From: Bacillota bacterium
Lineage (GTDB): Bacteria; Bacillota; Clostridia; Peptostreptococcales; Anaerovoracaceae
Assembly (NCBI GenBank): GCA_017459895.1
Contig: JAFUCA010000006.1
Coordinates: forward strand, 310,001 to 374,000
Length of the DNA: 64,000 nt
Reading direction: 5' to 3'
Shown here: one piece after another, positions 35,290 to 44,792 of the stretch
Layout: each line of letters opens with the position of its first letter
Position numbering within the stretch: position 1 is the stretch's first letter
The notes under the pieces: generated by a model
What the model was told of the DNA's origin: nothing
The model's database searches: none
The model's input: only the letters and a program-made list of their open reading frames with translations
Translations under genes and position numbers: made by a program

Positions 35290-36813
35290 ATGGCAACACC
35301 AAACATCGGATTCAGCGCAGAGAAGTACATCGAGGAGCAGTCAAAGTATATTCTGGAACGGATCAGAAGCGGCGGCAGTCAGAGGCTGTATCTGGAGTTC
35401 GGCGGCAAGCTCGTACAGGACAAGCACGCCATGAGAGTTCTCCCCGGGTTCGACGAGAACGCGAAGATCAAACTTCTGCAGAGAATGAAAGACGAAGCGG
35501 AGATCATCATCTGCGTTTATTCCGGCGACATCGAAACCCACAAGACGCGGCAGGATTTCGGGATCACCTATGATCTGGAGGTGCTGCGGCTGATCGATGT
35601 GTTCCGTAAGTTCGATCTGGAGATCAACAGCGTGGTCGTGACCCGCTATGAGGACGATATGCCTTCCGTGGACAAGTTTATCAACCGTCTGGAGCACCGG
35701 GGGATCCGGACCTATCGTCACCGGTTCACCAAAGGCTATCCGACGGACGTGGATACCATCGTCAGCGACGCGGGCTACGGAGCCAATCCCTACATTGAAG
35801 TGACCAAGCCTCTGATCGTGGTTACGGGACCGGGGGGCGGCAGCGGCAAGCTGGCCACCAGCCTTTCCCAGCTCTACCATGAATACCGGCAGGGCCGAAA
35901 GGCGAGATACGCGAAATTCGAGACCTTCCCGATCTGGAACATCCCCCTCAAGCATCCGGTGAACGTAGCTTATGAGGCGGCGACGGCGGATCTGAGAGAT
36001 GTCAACATGATCGACTCCTTCCACCTGGAAGCCTACGGGGAGATGGCGGTGAACTACAACCGGGATCTGGAGGTATTCCCGGTAGTCAAGAGGATCATCG
36101 AGAAGATCACCGGTGAGGAATCGGAGTACAAGTCGCCGACGGACATGGGCGTCAACCGGGCAGGGTTCGGCATCACTGACGATGAAGTATGCCGGGAAGC
36201 CGCCTGCCAGGAGGTCATCCGCAGATACCTGATCGCCGAATGCGATTACAAAAAAGGCAAGATCGAAGCGGGCATGCTGGAGCGCTGCAAGCTGCTGATG
36301 GATGAGCTGAATCTGACGGAGACCGACCGGCCGGTGGTGCTTCCCGCGCGGGACTACGCGGAGGTGAAGCGGGCCCAGAATGAGCGCTACAGCAATGTGG
36401 TCGTTCTGGCGCTGCAGCTTCCGGACGGAACGATCATCACGGGCAGAAGCTCCCGGAGGATGGTCGCGGCGGCAGCGGCGGTGCTCAACGCAGCGAAGAA
36501 GCTGTGCGGCATGGCGGATCCGCTCCTGCTGATCTCGCCGAATATCCTGCAGCGGATTCAGGAACTGAAGACGGATATACTGCGGGCGGATAAGACGAGC
36601 CTGAACCTGGAGGAGGTCCTGACGGCGCTGACGATCTCCGCGGAGACGAACCCGTCGGCGGAGATGGCCCTGGGCAAGCTGAAGGATCTGAGGGGCTGCA
36701 AGGCCCACTGCACCGCGATCCTCAGCGATAAGGACGAGAGCACGCTGAAGGCCATGGGTATCGATGTCACCTGTGATCCGGAGTATGTGACGAATAACTT
36801 ATACGATAATTAG
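35290..36813 (+). CDS. DUF1846 family protein
   Basis: A 507-residue protein belonging to the widespread Firmicute DUF1846 family of unknown function. Characteristic stretches are [19 protein letters not shown] at the start, [41 protein letters not shown] (a P-loop-like region near residue 180), and [17 protein letters not shown]. The [12 protein letters not shown] loop suggests nucleotide binding but no activity is known. A strong AAAGGAGGG ribosome site precedes the ATG. Confidence 0.9.
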   Translation: MATPNIGFSAEKYIEEQSKYILERIRSGGSQRLYLEFGGKLVQDKHAMRVLPGFDENAKIKLLQRMKDEAEIIICVYSGDIETHKTRQDFGITYDLEVLRLIDVFRKFDLEINSVVVTRYEDDMPSVDKFINRLEHRGIRTYRHRFTKGYPTDVDTIVSDAGYGANPYIEVTKPLIVVTGPGGGSGKLATSLSQLYHEYRQGRKARYAKFETFPIWNIPLKHPVNVAYEAATADLRDVNMIDSFHLEAYGEMAVNYNRDLEVFPVVKRIIEKITGEESEYKSPTDMGVNRAGFGITDDEVCREAACQEVIRRYLIAECDYKKGKIEAGMLERCKLLMDELNLTETDRPVVLPARDYAEVKRAQNERYSNVVVLALQLPDGTIITGRSSRRMVAAAAAVLNAAKKLCGMADPLLLISPNILQRIQELKTDILRADKTSLNLEEVLTALTISAETNPSAEMALGKLKDLRGCKAHCTAILSDKDESTLKAMGIDVTCDPEYVTNNLYDN

Positions 36814-36815
36814 AA

Positions 36816-37772
36816 ATGTACGCGAGATATTTTGTGCTGTTTGCCATGCTCTTCACGGGCTGGCTCCTGCGTAGAATAAACTTCATAGATGACAGGATGA
36901 ACCACAGCATCAATAAGCTGGTCGTTTATTTTGCCTATCCCTGCATGATCGTGCATAATATCGGCAGTCTGGAGATGAACCGGACGGTGATCACGCAGTT
37001 TCTGATCACCTTCGGAGCGAGCCTGGTGCTGTTCTATATCTATGGACTGGTCAGCTGGCTTTACGCGAAGGCACGAAAGTATCCGAAGGATATTTCCAAC
37101 GTGGCGGAGTTCGCGATGTCCATGCCCAACGATGGTTTCATGGGATTCCCCGTGGCGCTGATCTTTTTCGGGGAGACCGGGCTGCTGCTGATGCTGGCCC
37201 ACAACGCGGCCATGAACTTCTTTACGTTTACCTACGGGATCCGGCTGATGCGGCGGGGACAGACCGGCCGCCGGGGCGGCGAACTGAATCCCCTCGCCCG
37301 TTTTCTGCGGGCAGCGCTGAAGTTCCTGCTGAATCCCAACATTCTGGCAACGATGCTGGGATTTGCCATCGGGCTCCTGGGAACGGGTCTGCCCCAGGCG
37401 GTGGACGATTACCTGCTGTACCTGGGGGGCGTCTCCACGCCCATGGCCATGATCTTCATCGGATCCAGTCTGACCAACTACAATCTGCTGGAGACGGTGA
37501 AGGATCTGCGGGTGCTGGACTGCGCGCTGATGAAGCTTCTGTGGATGCCGGCCCTGACCTTCGCGCTGGTGTATTTCCTGCCGGTGGCCGGGATCATCAA
37601 ATGCTGCGTGGTTCTGGGGATCGCGTTCCCGACGGCGGCGACGGTGTCCATGCTGGCGGAGCAGGAGGGCCAGTCGGTGGGGATGGCCAGCCGGGTGCTG
37701 TTCATCAGCACGATCGCTTCGATCGTGAGCGTACCCCTGACGATTAAATTTCTGACGTTTATGTTTCTTTAA
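36816..37772 (+). CDS. AEC (auxin efflux carrier) family transporter
   Basis: A 318-residue protein with about 10 membrane segments. The N-terminal IDDRMNHSINKLVVYFAYPCMIVHNI and the C-terminal IAFPTAATVSMLAEQEG are typical of bacterial AEC carriers, which move organic acids such as malate. The substrate is not predictable. It starts 2 bp after the DUF1846 stop, so the two are linked. Confidence 0.85.
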   Translation: MYARYFVLFAMLFTGWLLRRINFIDDRMNHSINKLVVYFAYPCMIVHNIGSLEMNRTVITQFLITFGASLVLFYIYGLVSWLYAKARKYPKDISNVAEFAMSMPNDGFMGFPVALIFFGETGLLLMLAHNAAMNFFTFTYGIRLMRRGQTGRRGGELNPLARFLRAALKFLLNPNILATMLGFAIGLLGTGLPQAVDDYLLYLGGVSTPMAMIFIGSSLTNYNLLETVKDLRVLDCALMKLLWMPALTFALVYFLPVAGIIKCCVVLGIAFPTAATVSMLAEQEGQSVGMASRVLFISTIASIVSVPLTIKFLTFMFL

Positions 37773-37790
37773 CAAAAGGAGAAAGAAGCT

Positions 37791-39026
37791 ATGGATATCA
37801 ATGTGAACATCGAAGGTCTGGACCTGGCGCCGGGCGAGGTGGAGGCGCTCCGTCCGGAAGCGGCCAGCGCACTGGACCGGCTGTGGTCCGGGCAGATGGA
37901 CATGACCGGCTGGGTGAAGGCACCCATCGAACAGGATGAGGAGGCGCTGAAGTATCTGCTGGATGTGGCGGATATCATCCGGGAGGAGGCACAGCTGCTG
38001 CTGGTGCTGGGCATCGGCGGTTCCTACATGGGTGCAAAGGCTGCGATCGAGGCTCTGCCGAAATTCGAGCACGGGATCGAAGTAAAGTTTCTGGGAATCA
38101 ACTTCTGTACTGATTACTACAGGGAGATCATCGAGGAGGTCAAACGCAAGAGCACCATCGTCTGCATCGTCTCCAAGTCCGGCAATACCATGGAGATCCA
38201 GGCGGCGCTGGAGGTGATCCGCCCGATCATGGAGGAGAAGTACGGCAGCAAGGAAGAAGCAGCCAAGCGCATTCTGGCGGTGACCGATGAATCAAAGGGC
38301 CGGATCCGTCAGGAAGTCAATGAGATGGGATATACGTCCTTCGTTCTGCCGGGAAACATCGGCGGCCGGTATTCCATGATGACAGCGGCGGGACTTCTGC
38401 CGATCGCAGCCGCCGGCATCGATGTGCGTGAGCTTCTGCGGGGAGCGGAGGCCATGGCGACCTCTCCGCTGTGGGATACCTGCGGAGCGGACTATGCCAT
38501 CGGCCGGTATCTGATGCATGAGAAGTACGGGAAGACGGTGGACGTGACCTGTTTCAATCACTCCCGGATGGGATACTTTGGGGAATGGATGAAGCAGCTG
38601 TTCGGAGAGAGCGAAGGCAAGGAGGGTAAAGGCCTGTGGCCTGCGACGCTGCAGTTCTCCACGGACCTGCATTCCATGGGACAGTTCCTGCAGGAAGGGA
38701 GCCGTGTCTTCTTCGAGACCATGCTGGTGATCGACGGATACGACGATGAGATCGTGATCCCGGCAGGAACCTTCAAGGGCATGACGGTGGAGGAGATGAA
38801 CAACATCATGGTCGAAGGCGTGATCAAAGCACACCGGAGCGCAGGCAATCCGATCATCGAGATCCACGTACCGCAGCTGACCCCGTTCTACTTCGGACAG
38901 CTGGTGTACTTCATGGAGACCAGCTGCGCGATCACGGCCATGCTGATGGGGGTCGATCCCTTCAATCAGCCGGGGGTGGAGAGCTACAAGACCGAGATGC
39001 GCAAGCTCTGCGGACTGGAAGGATGA
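37791..39026 (+). CDS. pgi: Glucose-6-phosphate isomerase
   Basis: Interconverts glucose 6-phosphate and fructose 6-phosphate. The 411-residue protein is the short Gram-positive form: LLVLGIGGSYMGAKAAIEAL, IVSKSGNTMEIQAALEVIRP (phosphate loop), GNIGGRYSMMTAAGLLPIA, and LWPATLQFSTDLHSMGQFLQEG. Catalytic Glu and His regions are present. The ribosome site is AAAAGGAGAAAG. Confidence 0.96.
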   Translation: MDINVNIEGLDLAPGEVEALRPEAASALDRLWSGQMDMTGWVKAPIEQDEEALKYLLDVADIIREEAQLLLVLGIGGSYMGAKAAIEALPKFEHGIEVKFLGINFCTDYYREIIEEVKRKSTIVCIVSKSGNTMEIQAALEVIRPIMEEKYGSKEEAAKRILAVTDESKGRIRQEVNEMGYTSFVLPGNIGGRYSMMTAAGLLPIAAAGIDVRELLRGAEAMATSPLWDTCGADYAIGRYLMHEKYGKTVDVTCFNHSRMGYFGEWMKQLFGESEGKEGKGLWPATLQFSTDLHSMGQFLQEGSRVFFETMLVIDGYDDEIVIPAGTFKGMTVEEMNNIMVEGVIKAHRSAGNPIIEIHVPQLTPFYFGQLVYFMETSCAITAMLMGVDPFNQPGVESYKTEMRKLCGLEG

Positions 39027-39058
39027 CAAAATATCTTGAAAAAGTTATCGAAAAACGG

Positions 39059-39087
39059 TTCACAAGCTTGAAGTTTAAAGATATAAT
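39059..39087 (+). promoter_or_regulatory. Promoter of hbd
   Basis: TTCACA (39059-39064), 17-bp spacer, perfect TATAAT (39082-39087). It drives hbd from about 39094 and overlaps a Rex-like operator. Confidence 0.75.
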
Positions 39088-39099
39088 AAAATTGCGGAT

Positions 39100-39117
39100 T
39101 TGTTAAATATGTAACAA
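39100..39117 (+). promoter_or_regulatory. Rex (redox repressor) operator upstream of hbd
   Basis: The 18-mer TTGTTAAATATGTAACAA matches the Rex consensus TTGTTAANNNNTTAACAA at all but one fixed position. It lies 12 bp after the -10, at the transcription start, where a bound repressor would block RNA polymerase. Rex senses the NADH/NAD ratio and controls fermentation genes such as hbd in clostridia (established); binding here is inferred. Confidence 0.82.
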
Positions 39118-39151
39118 ACTATAACGTTCTACCTAAGGAGGAGATTTAGTT

Positions 39152-40000
39152 ATGAAGAAAATTGGCGTAATGGGAACAGGTACCATGGGATCCGGCATCA
39201 TTCAGGTCTGCGCGGCAGCCGGTTATGATGTTGTCATCAGAAGCAGCAAGCAGGAGTACATCGACGGCGCCCTGGCGAAGATCGACAAGAACCTGACCAA
39301 GATGGTCTCCAGAGAGAAGATCACCGAGGACGACAAGGCTGCGACACTGGGCAGAATTTCCGGTGGTACGACCTTTGATGTTCTGGCGGACTGCGATCTG
39401 ATCATCGAATCATCCACAGAGAACATGGATAAGAAAAAAGAACTGTTCGCTGAGCTGGACAAGGTCTGCAAGGACGACGCGATCCTGGCAACCAACACCT
39501 CCGCGCTCTCCATCACCGAGATCGCTGCGGTTACCTCCAGACCGGCACAGGTCATCGGCATGCACTTCTTCAACCCGGTTCCGGCAATGAAGCTGGTCGA
39601 GGTCGTTAAGGGCATCGCTACCTCCGACGAGGTCAAGGATGCGGTCATCGCTACCACAGAGAGCCTGAAGAAGACTCCGGTCGAGGTTGCGGAGGCTCCG
39701 GGATTCGTTGTCAACAGAGTCCTGATCCCGATGATCAACGAAGCAGTCGGCATCCTGGCGGACGGCGTTGCTACCGCTGAGGGCATCGACACAGCGATGA
39801 AGCTCGGTGCGAACCACCCGATGGGCCCCCTCGCTCTGGGCGATCTGATCGGACTGGATGTCTGCCTGGCCATCATGGAGACTCTGTTCAATGAGTATGG
39901 TGATCCGAAGTACAGACCGAATCCGCTGCTCAGAAAGATGGTAAGAGCGAACAAGCTGGGAATGAAGACCGGCGAAGGATTCTTCGATTACAGCAAATAA
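39152..40000 (+). CDS. hbd: 3-hydroxybutyryl-CoA dehydrogenase
   Basis: Reduces acetoacetyl-CoA to 3-hydroxybutyryl-CoA in butyrate-type fermentation. The 282-residue length is typical. It has the NAD motif [17 protein letters not shown], the catalytic region with [12 protein letters not shown], the histidine in [17 protein letters not shown], and the C-terminal [21 protein letters not shown]. Codon use looks biased toward highly expressed choices (AGA for arginine, GTT, AAG). A strong AAGGAGGAG ribosome site. Expressed alone between its own promoter and terminator; other butyrate genes (thl, crt, bcd) are not in the window. Confidence 0.97.
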   Translation: MKKIGVMGTGTMGSGIIQVCAAAGYDVVIRSSKQEYIDGALAKIDKNLTKMVSREKITEDDKAATLGRISGGTTFDVLADCDLIIESSTENMDKKKELFAELDKVCKDDAILATNTSALSITEIAAVTSRPAQVIGMHFFNPVPAMKLVEVVKGIATSDEVKDAVIATTESLKKTPVEVAEAPGFVVNRVLIPMINEAVGILADGVATAEGIDTAMKLGANHPMGPLALGDLIGLDVCLAIMETLFNEYGDPKYRPNPLLRKMVRANKLGMKTGEGFFDYSK

Positions 40001-40039
40001 GATCGAACCGTCACCGGACGGAACGGATTCTGAAACGAT

Positions 40040-40075
40040 GGAGCTGCCGCGACACTGCGGCGGCTCCTTTTTTTT
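40040..40075 (+). terminator. Rho-independent terminator of hbd
   Basis: GGAGCTGCCGC (40040-40050) pairs with GCGGCGGCTCC (40057-40067) with one G-U pair, followed by eight T (40068-40075). Confidence 0.93.
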
Positions 40076-40103
40076 AACTTTCGATATGGTAAATATTGAC
40101 AAC

Positions 40104-40336
40104 CTGCAACATCGGTGTACATCCCTACCTGATGCAGGGAAGAAGATGCCGGCCTGTTGCAGATCTGATTTTCGAATGCCGGAAATCTGCAACGAATTTT
40201 GAAAAATGCTGCAGATCTGTGGTTCTCAATTTGAAAACTGCAATAGCAGACACGAAAAGACTAATTTCGTATCGATATCCAATGGAAAAACCAGCCTTTG
40301 TTGCAGATTTCGAAGCTAGAAGCGGGAAACTGCAAT
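40104..40336. repeat. Degenerate GTTGCAGAT/ATCTGCAAC array in a 424-bp spacer
   Basis: Between hbd and the decarboxylase (40001-40424) no gene is credible. After the terminator the DNA is AT-rich and holds seven related words in both orientations: CTGCAAC (40104), GTTGCAGATCTG (40156), ATCTGCAAC (40185), TGCAGATCTG (40210), AAACTGCAAT (40235), GTTGCAGATTT (40300) and AAACTGCAAT (40327). Several are 25-29 bp apart. One CCAGCCTTTG word (40291-40300) abuts the sixth. A TTGACA box (40096-40101) lies at its head. Candidate operator array or remnant repeat element. Confidence 0.6.
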
Positions 40337-40424
40337 TCTGCGGACGGATGGTTAGAAGCATCTCGGATGAATCTATGGTAAAATGGGTGTCAAGAGAAGG
40401 ATGCAAAGGACGGAGGAGGAGAAG

Positions 40425-41981
40425 ATGAGCGGAATCGCAGACTTTTTGCTGAAGCATGCAGAAGGGAAGCCGGTATCATTTCATATGCCGGGACACAAAG
40501 GAGCGCGGCTCTACCGGCGGTTCGGATACGAAGCGTTTCTGGAGCGGTTCTTTGACTGCGATATCACGGAGATCCCGGGAGCGGACAACCTGTTTCAGCC
40601 GGAGAGCATTATCGCGGAAACGATGGAGAAATATCGCCGGCTGTACGGTACAGAGGCCTCCTATCTGCTGGTGAACGGAACCAGCGGCGGAATCATCGCG
40701 TCGATCCTGGCCTGCGTAGCGCCGGGGAAGAAGCTGATCCTGGCGAGAAACTGCCACAAATCGGTGTTCAATGCGCTGACGCTGGGGATCATTCAGCCGG
40801 TCTACGCGCACCCTTCAGAGGTGGCGGAGTACGGCATCGCGGGTCCCGTGGAGCCGGAGGAGATCCGCCGGCTGCTGGCAGAGGAACCGCAGGCCGAAGC
40901 AGTCATCCTGCCCAGCCCCAATTACTACGGCATCTGCAGCGACATCCGCGCCATTGCGGACGCTGTGCATGAAGCGGGAAAGGTGCTGATCGTCGACCAG
41001 GCCCACGGGGCCCATCTGAAGTTTTTTGAAGGGGAAGAGGATCAGCTGCCGATGCCCCAGGCCGCGGAAAGCTGCGGCGCGGACATCGTCATCAACAGCA
41101 TTCACAAGACGCTGGGATCCCTGACCCAGAGCGCCGTACTGAACGTCTGCGCCGGAGGAGTCTTCGCCGGCACAGACGGGGATCGAAGCCGCCGGAACCT
41201 TCGCCGGCTGGAGGATAAGCTGCAGGCCATCGAAAGCACCAGCCCATCCTATATCCTGATGGGATCGCTGGACATCAGCGCGGAGCTTCTGCTGCAGCAC
41301 CGGGCGAAGCTGATCGGAGAATGGAGAGAGAACCTGCGCTGGTTTTATAACGCGGCCCGGGAGATCCCGGGGCTGAAGCTTATGGGAGTTTCGACGAAAC
41401 CTGCGGGCGCCCCTGCAGATCCTGCGGGCGTCCAGGCGGATCCTGCGGGAGAGGCCGCGTTGATGGACGTCACCAAGATCAACCTGGACATGAGCGGCTG
41501 CGGACTGGACGGAGGCCAGCTGGAAGAAGCGCTGATGGAGCAGGGCATTTTCGCGGAGCTGGTAACGGGAAACATCCTGATGTGCATGACCGGGATCGGG
41601 AATACACGGGAGGACTACGAGCGGCTGCTCCAGGCTTTGCGGAAGATCCGCGGGCAGGCCCGGCGGGAAGCGCCAGCCTTTGCAGAAGCCCCGGCTTTTG
41701 CAGAAACCCCGGCCTTTGCCCAGTCCCGCAGCGGAGCGTTTCTGTGGACGAAACGGCGCAGTTTCAGAGACATTCCCGCGGAGAAGGAACTGCTGCCCAT
41801 CGAACAGTGCGAGGGCAGAATCTGCGCGGCATCCATCATCCCCTATCCCCCCGGAATTCCTTTGATTTGCCCGGGAGAAGAGATCGGGGCGGAGGAGATC
41901 GCCTACGTGAAAGAACTGCGCGAACGGGGGGAGAAAGTCATGGGCATCGACAGCGACGGCAAAATCGTGGTCGGAGTATGA
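40425..41981 (+). CDS. Orn/Lys/Arg decarboxylase family protein (PLP-dependent)
   Basis: A 518-residue fold-type I PLP enzyme of the short Gram-positive Orn/Lys/Arg decarboxylase family (YaaO/SpeA-like). Seen: FHMPGHKGARL at the start, DITEIPGADNLFQPE, NGTSGGIIASIL, DQAHGAHL, and the PLP lysine in INSIHKTLGSLTQSA near residue 225. The start at 40425 follows a GGAGGAGGAGAAG site. Oddities are two low-complexity inserts: PAGAPADPAGVQADPAGE near 325 and three PAFAE-like units near 415-432, the first built on CCAGCCTTTGCAGAAG. Substrate not decidable. Confidence 0.88.
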   Translation: MSGIADFLLKHAEGKPVSFHMPGHKGARLYRRFGYEAFLERFFDCDITEIPGADNLFQPESIIAETMEKYRRLYGTEASYLLVNGTSGGIIASILACVAPGKKLILARNCHKSVFNALTLGIIQPVYAHPSEVAEYGIAGPVEPEEIRRLLAEEPQAEAVILPSPNYYGICSDIRAIADAVHEAGKVLIVDQAHGAHLKFFEGEEDQLPMPQAAESCGADIVINSIHKTLGSLTQSAVLNVCAGGVFAGTDGDRSRRNLRRLEDKLQAIESTSPSYILMGSLDISAELLLQHRAKLIGEWRENLRWFYNAAREIPGLKLMGVSTKPAGAPADPAGVQADPAGEAALMDVTKINLDMSGCGLDGGQLEEALMEQGIFAELVTGNILMCMTGIGNTREDYERLLQALRKIRGQARREAPAFAEAPAFAETPAFAQSRSGAFLWTKRRSFRDIPAEKELLPIEQCEGRICAASIIPYPPGIPLICPGEEIGAEEIAYVKELRERGEKVMGIDSDGKIVVGV

Positions 41982-41990
41982 GAAATATTC

Positions 41991-42019
41991 TTGTATGGAA
42001 ATCAATTAAGGTGTATATT
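41991..42019 (+). promoter_or_regulatory. Promoter of rho
   Basis: TTGTAT (41991-41996), 17-bp spacer, TATATT (42014-42019), about 65 bp before the rho start codon. Confidence 0.6.
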
Positions 42020-42086
42020 TAGTATGTTGTTATTCTGATAAACCCCATCTGGTATTTTATTCAACGAAGGAAGGATCAATTCAATT

Positions 42087-43724
42087 ATGTGGAAAACCAT
42101 GGACGAAGCGACCTTGAAAGCGAAGAAGGTCGCTGAACTCAGAGAGATCGCCAAAACATTTGGCCTGGAGGGCTACGCGAAAATGAAGAAGGCGGATCTG
42201 GTTGCGGCCCTTATGAAGGATGACGAGCCGAAGCCGGAGCCGAAAGCAGAGCCGAAGCCGGAGCCCAGAAAAGAAGCAAAGAAAGACAAACGCAAGCCGA
42301 CGTCCAGAAACGGCAGAAAAACCAAAGCAGATAAGGCTGCGGCGATCGCGGACCAGTTCAGTCCCAAGGCAGAGACCGGAGAAGCCGAGGAGAAGGAGAC
42401 GGATCCGGAGAAGGAGATCCGCTGGGATACTCCGGCGACTCCCAGAACGAAGCGGGGGAAAAAGCCCCTGAGAAAAAAGGCGCCGAAGGCAGCGGCCCAG
42501 GCCCCTGCGGAACCGGCGGAGAGCGCGCCGCAGACAGCGCCGGAGAAACCCGAAAAACCGGAAAAGCAGGAGAAACAGGAGAAACCGGACAACCGGTTCG
42601 AGACCGAAGGCATCCTGGATCTGGCGGATGACGGATTCGGCTTCCTGCGCTTCAACAATTTCCTGACCAGCGATCAGGACATCTACGTTTCGCCGGCGCA
42701 GATCCGCCGGTTCAACCTGAAGACCGGTGACAAGATCAAGGGCATCTGCCGGCCGCCAAGTGCGGGCAACCGGTTCGGCGCGCTGCTGTACGTCGTGTCC
42801 GTCAACGGAGATGAACCGGGTGTGGCGATGCGCCGTCCGGACTTCAGCTCGCTGACGCCGATCTTCCCCAATGAAAAACTGGTCATGGAGGAGGGCAGAG
42901 ACCCGTCCCTGCGGCTGATCGATCTGGTGGCGCCCATCGGAAAGGGCCAGAGAGGCCTGATCGTCGCCCAGCCCAAGGCCGGCAAGACTGTGCTGCTCAA
43001 GAAAATTGCCAACAGCGTGGAGAAGCACTATCCGGATATCGAGCTGATCGTGTTCCTGGTGGATGAGCGGCCGGAGGAAGTCACCGACATGAAGCGGAGC
43101 CTCCACAACGAGACCAGCGAAGTCATTTATTCCACGTTCGATGAGATGCCCTCCCACCACGTCAAGGTGGCGGAGATGGTGCTGGAACGGGCGCGGCGGC
43201 TGGCGGAGCACGGAAAAGACGTCGTCATTCTGCTGGACAGCATCACCCGTCTGGCCAGAGCCTATAACCTGGTGGTTCCGGCATCCGGCAAGACCCTTTC
43301 CGGCGGATTCGATCCGGGGGCGCTGCACAAGCCGAAGCAGTTCTTCGGCGCGGCGAGAAACATCGAAGAGGGCGGCAGCGTCACGATCCTGGCGACCGCT
43401 CTGGTGGAGACCGGCAGCCGGATGGACGACCTGATCTATGAAGAGTTCAAAGGTACCGGCAACATGGAACTGCATCTGGACCGCAAGCTTTCCGAGAAGA
43501 GGATCTTCCCGGCGATCGACCTGAACAAATCCGGGACCCGAAGAGAAGACCTGCTGATGGATCAGGAGGAGCTGGAGACCGTCTGGTCGATGCGCAGAGC
43601 GCTGGGCAACCGGGACACCCAGGAAGTTACCGAGATGATCATCGACACGCTGATGCATACCAGGGACAACCGGGCATTCATCGAAGTGATCGAGAAATAC
43701 CTGAACGCAAGATACATCGGATAA
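42087..43724 (+). CDS. rho: Transcription termination factor Rho
   Basis: RNA-dependent helicase that ends transcription. The 545-residue protein has the Rho N-terminal helix bundle ([29 protein letters not shown]), then a charged Lys/Glu/Pro-rich insert of about 120 residues, the RNA-binding cold-shock-like domain ([19 protein letters not shown]), Walker [14 protein letters not shown] near residue 295, and the ATPase/secondary RNA site regions ([33 protein letters not shown]). Long charged inserts are common in high-GC Gram-positives and some Clostridia. Confidence 0.96.
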   Translation: MWKTMDEATLKAKKVAELREIAKTFGLEGYAKMKKADLVAALMKDDEPKPEPKAEPKPEPRKEAKKDKRKPTSRNGRKTKADKAAAIADQFSPKAETGEAEEKETDPEKEIRWDTPATPRTKRGKKPLRKKAPKAAAQAPAEPAESAPQTAPEKPEKPEKQEKQEKPDNRFETEGILDLADDGFGFLRFNNFLTSDQDIYVSPAQIRRFNLKTGDKIKGICRPPSAGNRFGALLYVVSVNGDEPGVAMRRPDFSSLTPIFPNEKLVMEEGRDPSLRLIDLVAPIGKGQRGLIVAQPKAGKTVLLKKIANSVEKHYPDIELIVFLVDERPEEVTDMKRSLHNETSEVIYSTFDEMPSHHVKVAEMVLERARRLAEHGKDVVILLDSITRLARAYNLVVPASGKTLSGGFDPGALHKPKQFFGAARNIEEGGSVTILATALVETGSRMDDLIYEEFKGTGNMELHLDRKLSEKRIFPAIDLNKSGTRREDLLMDQEELETVWSMRRALGNRDTQEVTEMIIDTLMHTRDNRAFIEVIEKYLNARYIG

Positions 43725-43754
43725 GGGATCCGGGAAAACGGGATAAAAGAGACT

Positions 43755-44792
43755 ATGGACCTGAAGAAGATATTCCTGAAGGATGCCTGCCCCACGAAGA
43801 TGGGCGGGCAGGCCGTCATGGAAGGCATCATGATGAAAGGGGAAAAAAAGACCGCGCTGGCAGTCCGGCTCCCCGACGGCACGATCCGCGTGGACACACA
43901 GGAGACCAAGACCTACGGCAAGTGGATGAAAATTCCGCTGATTCGTGGTGTCATCGCTTTCGCGGACTCCCTCGTCTACGGGACGAAAACGCTGATGCGG
44001 TCCGCGGAAATACTGGAAGAGGGAGATGACGAGGAGTACGAACCGGGCCGTTTTGAAGTCTGGGCGGAGAAGAAATTCGGCAGCAAGGGACTGTGGAACA
44101 TCATGCTGTACAGCTCCGTCGTCCTGGCGCTGGCCTTTACCATCGGCATTTTTATCATTCTGCCGACGGGGGTGGTGAACCTGATGAAGGCTTTCACGGA
44201 CAGCGTATTCTGGCTGAACTTCGTGGAGGGAGCGCTGCGGATCGCCCTGTTCGTCGTATACGTCTGGGCGGTATCCTATATGCCGGACATCCGGCGGGTG
44301 TTCCAGTACCACGGCGCCGAGCACAAGACCATCCACTGCTTTGAAAACGGGCTGGAGCTGTCCCCGGAAAACGCGCGGCAGTTTCCGACGCTGCATCCGC
44401 GCTGCGGGACCAGCTTCCTGATGTTCGTATTCATCATCGCCTTTGCGTGCCATTTCCTGCTGGGATGGCCGAGCCTGGTGATGCGGATCATCACGCGGCT
44501 GCTGCTTCTGCCGGTGATCGCGGGGCTCTCCTATGAGCTGCTCAAATGGGCCGGCCGCAGCGACAACATCGTCGTCAAGATACTGAGCCTTCCGGGACTC
44601 TACCTGCAGAAGATCACCACCAAGGAGCCGGACGACTCCATGCTGGAGGTCGCCATCGCCGGGGTCAATGCCTGCATGGATGAACGGTCCGTCGGGTCCT
44701 GGCAGATCGCGCCGGGTGAGGATCAGCTGACCGAGTGGGACCCGCAGACCGAAACGGAAGAGGAAACAGATGAAGACCAGAATACTGATTAA
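43755..44792 (+). CDS. DUF1385 (YqhQ) membrane protein
   Basis: A 345-residue membrane protein with the family hallmark MGGQAVMEGIMMKG near residue 17, four to five membrane segments and the HGAEHKTIHCFENG and HPRCGTSFLMFVFII stretches. Often found beside prfA/prmC in Firmicutes, as here. The exact function is unclear. Its end overlaps prmC by 23 bp. Confidence 0.9.
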   Translation: MDLKKIFLKDACPTKMGGQAVMEGIMMKGEKKTALAVRLPDGTIRVDTQETKTYGKWMKIPLIRGVIAFADSLVYGTKTLMRSAEILEEGDDEEYEPGRFEVWAEKKFGSKGLWNIMLYSSVVLALAFTIGIFIILPTGVVNLMKAFTDSVFWLNFVEGALRIALFVVYVWAVSYMPDIRRVFQYHGAEHKTIHCFENGLELSPENARQFPTLHPRCGTSFLMFVFIIAFACHFLLGWPSLVMRIITRLLLLPVIAGLSYELLKWAGRSDNIVVKILSLPGLYLQKITTKEPDDSMLEVAIAGVNACMDERSVGSWQIAPGEDQLTEWDPQTETEEETDEDQNTD

